Source: Streptomyces pluripotens
GTDB taxonomy: Bacteria > Actinomycetota > Actinomycetes > Streptomycetales > Streptomycetaceae
Length of the DNA stretch: 64,000 nt
Reading direction: 5' to 3'
NCBI RefSeq assembly: GCF_000802245.2
Contig: NZ_CP021080.1
Location: 5,456,001 to 5,520,000 of the forward strand
Shown here: positions 9,838-18,965 of the stretch, piece by piece
How positions within the stretch are numbered: the first letter of the stretch is position 1
Layout: each line of letters begins with the position of its first letter
Position numbers and translations under genes: made by a program
Notes under the pieces: model-generated
Told to the model about the DNA's origin: nothing
The model's database searches: none
What the model saw: only the letters and a program-made list of their open reading frames with translations

Positions 9838-10299
9838 ATGAGCGATGCCGCCGAAGACATGGGCCCCGTCGACTACCTGGTCGTCGAGTTCCCCGGCAAC
9901 CGGATGACGGGGGAGGGGCTGCCCTTGCTCGTCGATCTCGTCGACCGCGGCATCATCCGTGTCCTCGACCTGGCCTTCCTCCGAAAGGATCCGGACGGCT
10001 CGGTCACGGCCGTGGAGCTGCGGGAACTGGGGGACGAGATGGATCCGGCCCTCTTCGAGGGTGCTTCCTCCGGACTGCTGGGCCAGGACGACCTGGACGA
10101 GGCGGGCACGGCCCTGGAACCCGGGAACTCGGCAGCGGTGATCGTCTACGAGAACGCGTGGGCCGCACCTCTCGCGCGGGCACTGAGGCGCAGTGGTGCC
10201 CAGCTGGCCGCGAGTGGCCGTGTCCCGGTGCAGGCCCTGCTGGCCTCGCTCGACCTGGTGGAGGCCGGCGCATCGGCCGAGGGGCCGGGCACCGCCTGA
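9838..10299 (+). CDS. DUF6325 family protein
   Basis: A 153-residue acidic protein of the DUF6325 type: it opens with GPVDYLVVEFPGN, has a predicted alpha/beta fold, and contains VIVYENAWAAPLARALR. The function is unknown. The start ATG has GAGGAG seven bases upstream. The SHOCT-domain gene begins 22 bp after the stop and is almost certainly co-transcribed. Such pairs are common in actinobacteria and are often considered membrane or stress associated, but that is inference from family context only. Confidence 0.85.
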   Translation: MSDAAEDMGPVDYLVVEFPGNRMTGEGLPLLVDLVDRGIIRVLDLAFLRKDPDGSVTAVELRELGDEMDPALFEGASSGLLGQDDLDEAGTALEPGNSAAVIVYENAWAAPLARALRRSGAQLAASGRVPVQALLASLDLVEAGASAEGPGTA

Positions 10300-10321
10300 C
10301 CCGGACAGGAGAGGAACGACC

Positions 10322-10609
10322 ATGCCCGGACTGATCCGCGGTGTCGCCCGCACCGCTGTCGTAGCCGGCACCGCCACGGCGGTGTCCAACCGTGTCTCAC
10401 GCCGGCAGGCGGGGCGCTGGGCGCAGCAGGACTACGAACGGCAGCAGGCCGAGCCGGCCCCGCAAGCCGCGCCGGCCCCGCCGCCCACCGCCTCCGGGGA
10501 CGACATGAGCGGCAAGCTCGACCAACTCAGGCAGCTGGGCGAACTCAAGGAGCAGGGCTTGCTCAGCGAAGCGGAGTTCGAGGCGCAGAAGGCCCGGATC
10601 CTCGGCTGA
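10322..10609 (+). CDS. SHOCT domain-containing small protein
   Basis: A 95-residue protein. A hydrophobic, alanine-rich N-terminal helix (residues 5-22) is followed by a Pro/Ala/Gln linker. The C-terminal SHOCT module contains LDQLRQLGELKEQGLLSEAEFE and ends in ARILG. SHOCT domains are short helical oligomerisation modules. AGGAGAGG lies seven bases before the ATG. It probably acts with the upstream DUF6325 protein; the role is unknown. Confidence 0.88.
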   Translation: MPGLIRGVARTAVVAGTATAVSNRVSRRQAGRWAQQDYERQQAEPAPQAAPAPPPTASGDDMSGKLDQLRQLGELKEQGLLSEAEFEAQKARILG

Positions 10610-10713
10610 CGACCCGTCGGAGAACCATCCCCTCCGGGGGCGCGAGTCGCCGACGCACCCGCCCGGGGGACCGCCCTGCCCGGACGGCCACCGCATGCGG
10701 CAACAATGGGGGG

Positions 10714-11985
10714 ATGAGCGACAGTCCCGCCCGTCCGGCACCCCTCGCCGACCCACACCTCGTTTACGACCCCCCTGCCGGGGACGGCCCCAAGGACGTG
10801 GTGATCCTCGGCTCCACCGGATCCATCGGCACCCAAGCCACCGACCTCGTGCTGCGCAACCCCGACCGCTTCCGGGTCACCGCCCTCTCCGCGAACGGAG
10901 CCCGCGTCGCCCTCCTCGCCGAGCAGGCCCACCGGCTGCGGGTGCGGACCGTCGCAGTTGCCCGCGAGGACGCCGTCCCCGGCCTGCGGGCCGCGCTGGC
11001 GGAGCGGTACGGCGCCGGGGAGCCGCTGCCCCAGATCCTCGCCGGACCGGACGCGGCCACCCAGGTCGCTGCGTCCGACTGCCACACCGTCCTCAACGGC
11101 ATCACCGGATCCATCGGCCTCGCGCCCACCCTCGCCGCGCTGGAGGCGGGCCACACCCTCGCGCTGGCCAACAAGGAGTCGCTGATCGTGGGCGGCCCGC
11201 TGGTCAAGGCACTCGCCGAACCGGGGCAGATCATCCCGGTGGACTCCGAGCACGCGGCCCTCTTCCAGGCGCTGGCCGCCGGCACCCGCGCCGACGTGCG
11301 CAGGCTGGTCGTCACTGCCTCTGGCGGTCCCTTCCGCGGTCGGACCAAGGCCGACCTGGCCGACGTCACCGTTGAGGACGCCCTCGCCCACCCCACCTGG
11401 GCGATGGGCCCGGTGATCACGATCAACTCCGCGACCCTCGTCAACAAGGGGCTGGAGGTCATCGAGGCCCACCTGCTCTACGACATTCCCTTCGACCGCA
11501 TTGAGGTGGTCGTGCATCCGCAGTCGTATGTCCACTCGATGGTCGAATTCACCGACGGATCCACGCTCGCCCAGGCGACGCCCCCCGATATGCGCGGGCC
11601 CATCGCCATCGGTCTGGGCTGGCCCGAACGCATCCCCGACGCGGCACCGGCCTTCGACTGGAGCAGGGCCTCAAGCTGGGAATTCTTCCCGCTGGACAAC
11701 GAGGCCTTCCCCTCGGTGAACCTCGCCCGACACGTGGGGCAGCTCGCGGGCACGGCTCCGGCGGTGTTCAATGCCGCCAACGAGGAGTGCGTCGAGGCCT
11801 TCCTGGGCGGCGCCCTGCCCTTCAACGGGATCATGGAGACGGTGACCCGGGTGGTCGAGGAGCACGGCACCCCGGTCACGGGAACCTCGCTCACGGTGTC
11901 GGACGTCCTCGAAGCGGAGACCTGGGCGCGGGCCCGGGCCCGCGAACTCACAGCCAAGACGGCGACCGCGGAGGCGCGTGCATGA
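10714..11985 (+). CDS. dxr: 1-deoxy-D-xylulose 5-phosphate reductoisomerase
   Basis: Second enzyme of the MEP isoprenoid pathway; it converts DXP to 2-C-methyl-D-erythritol 4-phosphate with NADPH and a divalent metal. The 423-residue sequence shows the dinucleotide-binding motif [14 protein letters not shown] near residue 33, [12 protein letters not shown], the metal-site region [10 protein letters not shown], and the [12 protein letters not shown] signature. Its stop overlaps the ATG of the site-2 protease gene, so the two are translationally coupled. The ATG sits directly after a run of six G, with AACAAT seven bases upstream. This leaves open a very short leader or leaderless transcript. 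Confidence 0.97.
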   Translation: MSDSPARPAPLADPHLVYDPPAGDGPKDVVILGSTGSIGTQATDLVLRNPDRFRVTALSANGARVALLAEQAHRLRVRTVAVAREDAVPGLRAALAERYGAGEPLPQILAGPDAATQVAASDCHTVLNGITGSIGLAPTLAALEAGHTLALANKESLIVGGPLVKALAEPGQIIPVDSEHAALFQALAAGTRADVRRLVVTASGGPFRGRTKADLADVTVEDALAHPTWAMGPVITINSATLVNKGLEVIEAHLLYDIPFDRIEVVVHPQSYVHSMVEFTDGSTLAQATPPDMRGPIAIGLGWPERIPDAAPAFDWSRASSWEFFPLDNEAFPSVNLARHVGQLAGTAPAVFNAANEECVEAFLGGALPFNGIMETVTRVVEEHGTPVTGTSLTVSDVLEAETWARARARELTAKTATAEARA

Positions 11986-13283
11986 CGACCTTGATGTTCA
12001 TCCTCGGCATAGTGGTCTTCGCGGCCGGCCTGCTCATCTCGATCGCGTGGCACGAGCTGGGGCACCTGTCCACGGCCAAGCTCTTCGGCATCCGCGTCCC
12101 GCAGTACATGGTCGGATTCGGCCCGACCGTCTGGTCGCGGAAGAAGGGCGAGACCGAGTACGGCATCAAGGCCGTTCCGCTGGGCGGCTATATCCGCATG
12201 ATCGGCATGTTCCCGCCCGACGACGAAGGCCGGATCTCCGCCCGCTCCACGTCCCCGTGGCGCGGCATGATCGAGGACGCCCGTTCGGCCGCCTTCGAAG
12301 AACTGCAGCCGGGCGACGAGACGCGCACGTTCTACACGCGCAAGCCGTGGAAGCGCGTCATCGTCATGTTCGCGGGCCCCTTCATGAACCTGGTCCTCGC
12401 GATCGCCCTGTTCTTCACCGTGCTGATGGGCTTCGGTATCCAGCAGCAGACCACCACCGTCGCCTCGGTCTCCCCCTGCTCCATCAAGCAGAGTGAGCAG
12501 CGTGACACCTGCAAGAAGTCCGACCCGGTCTCTCCGGCGGCGAAGGCCGGCCTGAAGGCGGGCGACGAGATCGTCTCCTTCGACGGCGTGCCGACCAAGG
12601 ACTGGAACACGCTTTCGGACCTCATCCGGGACAGCGCCGGCAAGAACGTCGCGATCGTGGTCGACCGCAAGGGCCAGGAGCTGACCCTGCACACGACGAT
12701 CACGACGAACAAGGTCGCCAAGAAGGATTCCCACGGCAATTATGTGAAGGGCTACGTCGAGGCCGGGTTCCTCGGCTTCAGCTCCGCCACCGGAGTCGTC
12801 CACCAGGACTTCGGCGAGTCCGTGACCTGGATGAGCGACCGGGTCGGCGACGCCGTGGACTCCCTCGCCGCGCTGCCCGCCAAGATCCCGGCCCTGTGGG
12901 ACGCGGCCTTCGGAAACGGGCCCCGCGAACCGGACTCCCCGGTGGGCATCGTCGGTGCGGCCCGCATCACCGGCGACATCGCCACCCTGAACATCCCCGC
13001 CTCCCAGCAACTGGCGATGTTCGTGATGCTGCTCGCCGGCTTCAACCTCTCGCTGTTCCTGTTCAACATGCTCCCGCTGCTCCCGCTCGACGGCGGCCAC
13101 ATCGCCGGCGCCCTGTGGGAATCGCTGCGACGGAACCTGGCACGGGTGCTGCGCCGACCGGACCCCGGCCCGTTCGACGTGGCGAAGCTGATGCCGGTGG
13201 CCTACGTGGTGGCCGGGATCTTCGTCTGCTTCACCGTCCTGGTGCTCATCGCGGACGTGGTTAACCCGGTGAAAATCTCCTAG
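11982..13283 (+). CDS. rseP: M50 site-2 intramembrane zinc metalloprotease (RseP-like)
   Basis: A 433-residue membrane protease. HELGH (residues 24-28) in the first transmembrane helix provides two zinc ligands and the catalytic glutamate. [12 protein letters not shown] near residue 365 provides the third ligand. Between them is a PDZ domain ([17 protein letters not shown]). Members cleave membrane-embedded anti-sigma factors or signal-peptide remnants. The start overlaps dxr by four bases (ATGA). A clear hairpin terminator follows 14 bp after the stop. The symbol follows family usage; the physiological substrate is not evident. Confidence 0.93.
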   Translation: MTTLMFILGIVVFAAGLLISIAWHELGHLSTAKLFGIRVPQYMVGFGPTVWSRKKGETEYGIKAVPLGGYIRMIGMFPPDDEGRISARSTSPWRGMIEDARSAAFEELQPGDETRTFYTRKPWKRVIVMFAGPFMNLVLAIALFFTVLMGFGIQQQTTTVASVSPCSIKQSEQRDTCKKSDPVSPAAKAGLKAGDEIVSFDGVPTKDWNTLSDLIRDSAGKNVAIVVDRKGQELTLHTTITTNKVAKKDSHGNYVKGYVEAGFLGFSSATGVVHQDFGESVTWMSDRVGDAVDSLAALPAKIPALWDAAFGNGPREPDSPVGIVGAARITGDIATLNIPASQQLAMFVMLLAGFNLSLFLFNMLPLLPLDGGHIAGALWESLRRNLARVLRRPDPGPFDVAKLMPVAYVVAGIFVCFTVLVLIADVVNPVKIS

Positions 13284-13297
13284 CCACCCCGGCTTCG

Positions 13298-13329
13298 GGC
13301 GGCCCGGAACCCTTTCGTTCCGGGCCGCC
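13298..13329 (+). terminator. Hairpin terminator after the dxr-rseP operon
   Basis: A perfect 13-bp stem (13298-13310 with 13317-13329) and 6-nt loop CCTTTC lie immediately after the protease stop codon. Confidence 0.88.
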
Positions 13330-13453
13330 TTCCATCGGGTGGGTTTGCCGGGTGGGATGTGCCGGTGCCGCGGCCCGTGCCGTAATCTCGAAGCCCGGAG
13401 CCCGCCTTCTCACGGGGCCGGACCTTGATCCACGACTTGGGGTTGCACAGCAG

Positions 13454-14611
13454 ATGACTGCGATTTCTCTCGGCATGCCGTCCGTTCCGACCAAGCTCGC
13501 CGAGCGTCGGAAGAGCCGGCAGATCCAGGTCGGTGGCGTGGCGGTCGGTGGGGATGCGCCGGTTTCGGTCCAGTCGATGACCACGACTCGTACGTCTGAC
13601 ATCGGTGCGACGCTTCAGCAGATCGCCGAGCTGACCGCGTCCGGCTGCCAGATCGTGCGGGTCGCCTGTCCCACCCAGGATGATGCCGACGCCCTCGCGG
13701 TCATTGCCCGCAAGTCCCAGATCCCGGTCATCGCGGACATCCACTTCCAGCCCAAGTACGTCTTCGCGGCCATCGAGGCGGGCTGTGCCGCGGTCCGCGT
13801 CAATCCGGGCAACATCAAGAAGTTCGACGACCAGGTCAAGGAGATCGCGCGGGCCGCGAAGGACCGCGGCACTCCGGTGCGTATCGGTGTCAATGCCGGT
13901 TCCCTCGACAAGCGGCTGCTGCAGAAGTACGGCAAGGCGACCCCCGAGGCCCTGGTGGAGTCGGCCCTGTGGGAGGCGTCCCTGTTCGAGGAGCACGACT
14001 TCCGGGACATCAAGATCTCGGTCAAGCACAACGATCCGGTCGTGATGATCGAGGCCTACCGCCAGCTTGCCGAGCGGTGCGACTACCCGTTGCACCTCGG
14101 TGTGACGGAGGCCGGGCCTGCTTTCCAGGGCACGGTGAAGTCCGCGGTCGCCTTTGGTGCGCTCCTCTCCCAGGGCATCGGCGACACCATCCGTGTCTCC
14201 CTGTCGGCCCCGCCCGTGGAGGAGGTCAAGGTCGGTATCCAGATCCTGGAGTCGTTGAACCTGCGCCAGCGTGGTCTGGAGATCGTCTCCTGTCCGTCCT
14301 GCGGCCGTGCCCAGGTCGACGTCTACAAGCTTGCCGAGGAGGTCACCGCCGGTCTGACCGGTATGGAGGTTCCGCTGCGTGTCGCGGTGATGGGCTGCGT
14401 CGTCAACGGTCCGGGTGAGGCCCGCGAGGCCGACCTCGGTGTCGCCTCCGGCAATGGCAAGGGCCAGATCTTCGTCAAGGGCGAGGTCATCAAGACTGTT
14501 CCCGAGTCCAAGATCGTGGAGACCCTCATCGAAGAGGCCATGAAGCTCGCTGCCCGGATGGAGGCCGACGGCGTGGTCTCCGGCGAGCCCTCGGTCTCGG
14601 TCGCGGGCTGA
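13454..14611 (+). CDS. ispG: 4-hydroxy-3-methylbut-2-enyl-diphosphate synthase (flavodoxin)
   Basis: Penultimate MEP-pathway enzyme (GcpE), an iron-sulfur protein. In 385 residues it shows the TIM-barrel N-terminal half ([28 protein letters not shown]). The C-terminal [4Fe-4S] domain has cysteines in SCPSCGR and [12 protein letters not shown] placed the start at ATG 13454, giving the N-terminus [12 protein letters not shown] common in streptomycetes; the frame is open further upstream without a ribosome site. With dxr two genes upstream, this cluster carries two steps of the same pathway. Confidence 0.97.
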   Translation: MTAISLGMPSVPTKLAERRKSRQIQVGGVAVGGDAPVSVQSMTTTRTSDIGATLQQIAELTASGCQIVRVACPTQDDADALAVIARKSQIPVIADIHFQPKYVFAAIEAGCAAVRVNPGNIKKFDDQVKEIARAAKDRGTPVRIGVNAGSLDKRLLQKYGKATPEALVESALWEASLFEEHDFRDIKISVKHNDPVVMIEAYRQLAERCDYPLHLGVTEAGPAFQGTVKSAVAFGALLSQGIGDTIRVSLSAPPVEEVKVGIQILESLNLRQRGLEIVSCPSCGRAQVDVYKLAEEVTAGLTGMEVPLRVAVMGCVVNGPGEAREADLGVASGNGKGQIFVKGEVIKTVPESKIVETLIEEAMKLAARMEADGVVSGEPSVSVAG

Positions 14612-14818
14612 CCCGGCCAGGGCGCCGGATCCCGGCCGCGGGCCGCCCCCGTTCGGTCCCGGCCCGCCGTGAAGGCTGCTGCCCAGGCCTCCCGGGACGG
14701 CCCTCCGGTACTTCGGTGCGGCTCGTGCACCTGTGCCCCGTCGGTCCCCGGCCCGCGCGACGGCGGACTCGCCAGACCCCCTGGCCGGCTCCCGGGCGGG
14801 CCCGTCCCGGCAACCTCC

Positions 14819-14842
14819 GCGCCGCCTCCACGGGGGCGGCGC
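14819..14842 (+). terminator. Short hairpin in the ispG downstream region
   Basis: An 8-bp perfect stem (14819-14826 with 14835-14842) and 8-nt loop lie between ispG and the GNAT gene. A TACAGT hexamer at 14860-14865 could be the -10 box of the following gene, but no good -35 was found. Confidence 0.45.
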
Positions 14843-14902
14843 GACACCCATTCGCCAGGTACAGTGCGGAGATCAGCAGAACCCCAGGGTGAGGCCCCGC
14901 AC

Positions 14903-15751
14903 GTGTTGACCCAGACCACCTCACGGGTGCTCGAACCGAGCGACCTGGATGCCGCGCTCGCAGTCTTGAACCGCGAGCCGGTGGCGAATGCCTTCGTGGC
15001 CTCCCGGATCCAGGTCGCGGGCCTCGACCCGTGGCGCCTCGGCGGCGAGATGTGGGGCTGGTACGAGGACGGCATGCTCACGTCCCTGTGCTACGCGGGA
15101 GCCAACCTCGTCCCCATCTGCGCCACACCGCGTGCCGTACGGGCCTTCGCGGACCGGGCCAGAAGGGCCGGCCGCCGCTGCTCCTCCATCGTTGGCCCCG
15201 CCGAACCCACCGCCGAACTGTGGCGGCTATTGGAAGCCGACTGGGGACCGGCCCGCGAGGTCCGCGCCCACCAGCCGCTCATGGTCACTGATCGGATGCC
15301 CGCCGACATCGCCCCGGACCCGTACGTCCGCCGCGTCCGCAAGGACGAGATGGAGACGATCATGCCGGCCTGCGTGGCGATGTTCACCGAGGAGGTCGGC
15401 GTTTCCCCGCTGGCGGGTGACGGGGGCCTGCTGTACCAGGCCCGCGTGGCCGAACTGGTCGGTTCCGGTCGTTCCTTCGCCCGGCTCGACGACCACGGCA
15501 AGGTCGTGTTCAAAGCGGAGATCGGTGCGGCCACTCGCGAGGCCTGCCAGATCCAGGGCGTGTGGGTCGCACCCGAGTACCGGGGCAAGGGCCTCGCGGC
15601 CCCCGGCATGGCAGCGGTTCTGCGCTACGCCCTGGCCGACGTGGCCCCCATGGTGAGTCTCTACGTGAACGACTTCAACACGGCGGCCAGGAGGGCCTAC
15701 CGCAGAGTGGGATTCCAGGAAGTGGGCGCCTTCATGAGCGTCCTTTTCTGA
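14903..15751 (+). CDS. GNAT N-acetyltransferase with N-terminal DUF4081 domain
   Basis: A 282-residue two-domain protein. Residues 1-120 resemble the DUF4081 module found before GNAT domains (LNREPVANAFVASRIQVAG). Residues 135-282 form a GNAT fold whose acetyl-CoA loop is GVWVAPEYRGKGLA, ending in SLYVNDFNTAARRAYRRVGFQE. It should transfer an acetyl group from acetyl-CoA to an unknown amine. The GTG at 14903 is supported by GGTGAGG nine bases upstream. The acceptor is unknown; nearby genes give no clear hint. Confidence 0.9.
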   Translation: MLTQTTSRVLEPSDLDAALAVLNREPVANAFVASRIQVAGLDPWRLGGEMWGWYEDGMLTSLCYAGANLVPICATPRAVRAFADRARRAGRRCSSIVGPAEPTAELWRLLEADWGPAREVRAHQPLMVTDRMPADIAPDPYVRRVRKDEMETIMPACVAMFTEEVGVSPLAGDGGLLYQARVAELVGSGRSFARLDDHGKVVFKAEIGAATREACQIQGVWVAPEYRGKGLAAPGMAAVLRYALADVAPMVSLYVNDFNTAARRAYRRVGFQEVGAFMSVLF

Positions 15752-15806
15752 CGAGCACCGGCAACTGCGCACAACCTGCCCCACGCACACGCGGCGATCG
15801 CCCCTG

Positions 15807-15812
15807 TACTCT
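15807..15812 (+). promoter_or_regulatory. Candidate -10 box of a leaderless GNAT transcript
   Basis: TACTCT ends six bases before the ATG at 15819. This spacing would place the transcription start at or next to the start codon. No convincing -35 hexamer is present and no ribosome site exists, both common for leaderless Streptomyces genes. Confidence 0.45.
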
Positions 15813-15818
15813 CCCGAC

Positions 15819-16349
15819 ATGGACCCCGTGATCGGCCCCCTGGACCTCTCCGCCCACGTCGACGAGGCCTTGGCGATCCAAGCCGTAGCCTTCGGGCTCG
15901 GCCCGGACGAGGTCTCCGTACGCCGCCCGATCGTCCTGCGTCACCTGCAGTACCCCGGGGCCAGGGCTCTCGGTGCCACCAGCCAAGGACGTCTGATCGG
16001 CTTCGTCTACGGCATGCCCAACTCCCGCACCCACTGGTGGTCCACCGTCGTGGAGCCGTACCTGCGCGCCAACGGCAACGAAACCTGGCTGGACGACGCC
16101 TTCGTCATCACCGAACTGCACGTCCACCCCGAACACCAAAACCGCGGCATCGGCCGCCGACTGATCACCGGCCTCACCGGTCCCGCCTCGGAACCCCGCT
16201 CGATCCTCTCCGCGATCGACACCGACAGCCCGGCCCGTGGCCTCTACCACTCCCTCGGCTACGTCGACCTGGCACGCAGGGTGCATTTCCCGAGCGCACC
16301 GAGGCCATACGCCGTGATGGGCGCCCCACTGCCCCTGCGCGGGCGATAA
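15819..16349 (+). CDS. GNAT family N-acetyltransferase
   Basis: A 176-residue acetyltransferase. The acetyl-CoA binding segment is ELHVHPEHQNRGIGRRLI, followed by LSAIDTDSPARGLYHSLGY. No Shine-Dalgarno sequence precedes the ATG. Instead, TACTCT lies six bases before it, where a -10 box for a leaderless transcript would be. The substrate is unknown. It is in tandem with another GNAT gene upstream and proS downstream. Confidence 0.9.
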   Translation: MDPVIGPLDLSAHVDEALAIQAVAFGLGPDEVSVRRPIVLRHLQYPGARALGATSQGRLIGFVYGMPNSRTHWWSTVVEPYLRANGNETWLDDAFVITELHVHPEHQNRGIGRRLITGLTGPASEPRSILSAIDTDSPARGLYHSLGYVDLARRVHFPSAPRPYAVMGAPLPLRGR

Positions 16350-16400
16350 CCGATTTCCACCCCCGCAGCTGACCCGGCTAACCTCCTGTGCCATCACCCT

Positions 16401-16429
16401 CCCCCGCTCTCGGCTCCTTCGAGTGGGGG
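16401..16429. repeat. Interspersed-type C5/G5 hairpin upstream of proS
   Basis: A 9-bp stem (16401-16409 with 16421-16429, one G-T pair) encloses TCGGCTCCTTC, followed by ACCACCAT. The layout (CCCCCGCTC, TCGGCT core, GAGTGGGGG) matches a short palindromic sequence I recognise as scattered between genes in many Streptomyces chromosomes. It could act as a terminator or mRNA-stabilising hairpin in the proS leader. Confidence 0.6.
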
Positions 16430-16457
16430 GACCACCATCGGCAGGAGTACGAGAACC

Positions 16458-18164
16458 ATGGCGAACGCACCGGTCCAGCGCATGTCCCAGTTGATGGCGA
16501 AGACGCTGCGCGACGACCCGGCGGACGCCGAGGTCCTCAGCCACAAGCTCCTCGTCCGTGCCGGCTACGTTCGCCGCACCGCCGCCGGCATCTGGTCCTG
16601 GTTGCCCCTGGGCAAGAAGGTCCTCGCCAACGTGGAGCGGGTCGTCCGGGAGGAGATGGACGCCATCGGTGCCCAGGAGGTCTCGCTCCCCGCCCTCCTG
16701 CCCCGCGAACCCTACGAGGCGACCGGCCGCTGGGACGAGTACGGTCAGGAACTGTTCCGGCTCAAGGACCGCAAGGGCGGCGACTACCTCCTCGGCCCCA
16801 CCCACGAGGAGATCTTCACCCTCCTGGTCAAGGACCAGTGCACGTCCTACAAGGACCTGCCGGTGATCCTCTACCAGATCCAGACCAAGTTCCGTGACGA
16901 GGCCCGCCCCCGCGCCGGCATCCTGCGCGGCCGCGAGTTCCTGATGAAGGACTCGTACTCCTTCGACCTCGCGGACGAGGGCCTTGCCCAGTCCTACGCC
17001 CTGCACCGCCAGGCCTACCAGCGGATCTTCGAACGCCTCGGCCTCGACTACCGCATCTGCGCAGCCACCGCCGGTGCGATGGGTGGCTCCAAGTCCGAGG
17101 AGTTCCTCGCCCCGGCCGAGGCCGGCGAGGACACCTTCGCGGACTGCCCGAACTGCGACTTCGCCGCCAACACCGAGGCGATCACCTACGAGCTGAAGCC
17201 GGTCGACGGCTCCGGCGTCCCCGCGCTGGAGGAGATCCCGACCCCCGACACCCCGACCATTGAGACCCTCGCCGCCTCCCTCGGCGTCCCGGCGTCAGCC
17301 ACGCTGAAGAACCTGCTGGTGAAGGTGGACGGCGAGATCGTCGCCGTGGGCGTGCCCGGGGACCGTGAGGTCGACCTGGGCAAGGTCGAGGCGCACTTCG
17401 CCCCGGCCGCCGTCGAACTGGTCACCGCCGAGGACTTCGTCGGCCGTCCCGACCTGGTCCGCGGCTACGTCGGCCCGCAGGGCCTGGGCGAGAAGGTCAG
17501 GTACATCGCCGACCCGCGCGTGGCCCCCGGTACCGCCTGGATCACCGGGGCCAACAAGGAGCACACACACTCCAGGAACGTCGTCGCCGGCCGCGACTTC
17601 AAGGTCGATGCGTACGTGGATGTGGTGGTCGTTCAGGAGGGCGACCCCTGCCCGAGGTGCGGCACCGGCCTGAAGCTGGACCGCGCCATCGAGATCGGCC
17701 ACATCTTCCAGCTGGGCCGCAAGTACACCGACGCCCTCAAGCTCGATGTCCTCGGCCAGCACGGCAAGCCGGTCCGCGTCACCATGGGCTCCTATGGCGT
17801 CGGAGTCTCCCGCGCCGTCGCCGCACTCGCCGAGCAGACCGCCGACGACAAGGGGCTGGTGTGGCCCAAGGAGGTGGCCCCCGCCGACGTACACGTCGTC
17901 GCCGCCGGCAAGGCATTGCAGACCGAGCTGGCGCTGGACGTCGCCGGGAAGCTGGCCGCCGCGGGCGTCCGCGTCCTGGTGGACGACCGGGCCGGAGTCT
18001 CCCCGGGTGTGAAGTTCACCGACGCCGAGCTGATCGGTGTCCCGCAGATCCTGGTGGCCGGCCGCCGCTCCGGCGAGGGCGTGCTGGAACTGAAGGACCG
18101 CAGGACCGGTGAGCGCGAGGAACTCACGGTCGAGGACGCGATCGCGCGCCTGACGGCCGCGTAG
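16458..18164 (+). CDS. proS: Prolyl-tRNA synthetase (bacterial type, with editing domain)
   Basis: A class II aminoacyl-tRNA synthetase of 568 residues charging tRNA-Pro. Motif 2 lies in [18 protein letters not shown] with MKDSYSFD, and motif 3 in [16 protein letters not shown]. An INS/YbaK-type editing insertion occupies roughly residues 235-385 ([25 protein letters not shown]), and an anticodon-binding domain forms the C-terminus. This arrangement defines the bacterial ProS type, not the archaeal type. GGCAGGAG precedes the ATG. It is transcribed alone or with the following GNAT gene. Confidence 0.97.
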   Translation: MANAPVQRMSQLMAKTLRDDPADAEVLSHKLLVRAGYVRRTAAGIWSWLPLGKKVLANVERVVREEMDAIGAQEVSLPALLPREPYEATGRWDEYGQELFRLKDRKGGDYLLGPTHEEIFTLLVKDQCTSYKDLPVILYQIQTKFRDEARPRAGILRGREFLMKDSYSFDLADEGLAQSYALHRQAYQRIFERLGLDYRICAATAGAMGGSKSEEFLAPAEAGEDTFADCPNCDFAANTEAITYELKPVDGSGVPALEEIPTPDTPTIETLAASLGVPASATLKNLLVKVDGEIVAVGVPGDREVDLGKVEAHFAPAAVELVTAEDFVGRPDLVRGYVGPQGLGEKVRYIADPRVAPGTAWITGANKEHTHSRNVVAGRDFKVDAYVDVVVVQEGDPCPRCGTGLKLDRAIEIGHIFQLGRKYTDALKLDVLGQHGKPVRVTMGSYGVGVSRAVAALAEQTADDKGLVWPKEVAPADVHVVAAGKALQTELALDVAGKLAAAGVRVLVDDRAGVSPGVKFTDAELIGVPQILVAGRRSGEGVLELKDRRTGEREELTVEDAIARLTAA

Positions 18165-18279
18165 CCGGCGACTCCGTTGCAGCGGAGGAGCCCACCGGTG
18201 GGCCGGGGAGCACGGCGGCGGACGGCACCCGCACCGAAAACCGCTTGGGCCGGGCGGTGTCCGCTGCGAGCATGGTCGC

Positions 18280-18780
18280 GTGCCGGTACTTGAGCGCCTC
18301 CGCGCCGATCACACCGCTGCCCTGCTGGCCTTCGAGCGGGAGAACCGGGAGTACTTCGCCCGGTGGGTTTCCGACCGTGGGGAGGCGTACTTCACCGAGT
18401 TCGCCTCCCGGCACCGCGCCCTCCTCGCCGAGCAGGAAGCCGGTGTGTGCCATTTCCACGTGGTCGTGGACGACCACGGCGAACTGGTCGGCCGGGTGAA
18501 CCTGGTGGACGCCGTGGCGGGGACCGCCGAACTCGGCTACCGGATCGGCGAGCGCGTCGGGGGCAGGGGGCTCGCCACGGCGATGGTGGCCGAGGTGTGC
18601 CGTCTGGCCGGCACCGTGTACGAGCTGTCCGCGCTCACCGCACGCACACCCCTCGACCACACGGCATCCCGGACCGTACTGGAACGCAACGGGTTCACCG
18701 TGGTGGGCGCCGCCCGGGTCGGTGGGCGACCCGGCGTCGGCTACCGCCGCCGATTGGACACCACCATCGGCCCGGTCTAG
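18280..18780 (+). CDS. GNAT family N-acetyltransferase (RimJ/RimL-like)
   Basis: A 166-residue acetyltransferase of the ribosomal-protein-type subfamily: PVLERLRADHTAALLAFERE at the N-terminus, acetyl-CoA loop GYRIGERVGGRGLATAMV, and C-terminal RTVLERNGFTVVG. The start is GTG 18280. The TAG stop codon is part of the CTAG at the left edge of the inverted-repeat element beginning at 18777, so insertion of that element may have changed the natural C-terminus. The acceptor substrate is not known. Confidence 0.87.
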   Translation: MPVLERLRADHTAALLAFERENREYFARWVSDRGEAYFTEFASRHRALLAEQEAGVCHFHVVVDDHGELVGRVNLVDAVAGTAELGYRIGERVGGRGLATAMVAEVCRLAGTVYELSALTARTPLDHTASRTVLERNGFTVVGAARVGGRPGVGYRRRLDTTIGPV

Positions 18781-18943
18781 TGCCGCAACAGGCAACGTTC
18801 GCCCCGTCTCGACGCCCGGCACGCCCGCTCGCCGTACCCACCGAGAGCCCACGTATCCAGTATGAGGACGTCCGGCCAGCACGCCGAGGGCACGCACCGA
18901 ATACCGCACCTTGACGGGCAAACGCCGCCTGCCGTGGCACTAG
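18777..18943. mobile_element. MITE-like inverted-repeat element, 167 bp, no coding capacity
   Basis: The ends form imperfect terminal inverted repeats of 28 bp (18777-18804 against 18916-18943, 22 of 28 matching). All six differences are transitions and both ends begin with CTAG. No transposase frame lies within. Immediately outside the right end, 18948-18963 is a second inverted copy of the left-end core (14 of 16 against 18780-18795), hinting at nested or repeated insertion. It occupies the space between two convergent genes and could also act as a transcription barrier. Being non-autonomous and mobile is an inference from structure. Confidence 0.6.
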
Positions 18944-18965
18944 CGCCGTGCCTGTTGCAGCACAT

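Noticed and set aside
18191..18203. Palindrome after proS as terminator
   Set aside because: A 14-bp self-complementary sequence without a loop or T-tract, close to the next start; too short to claim.
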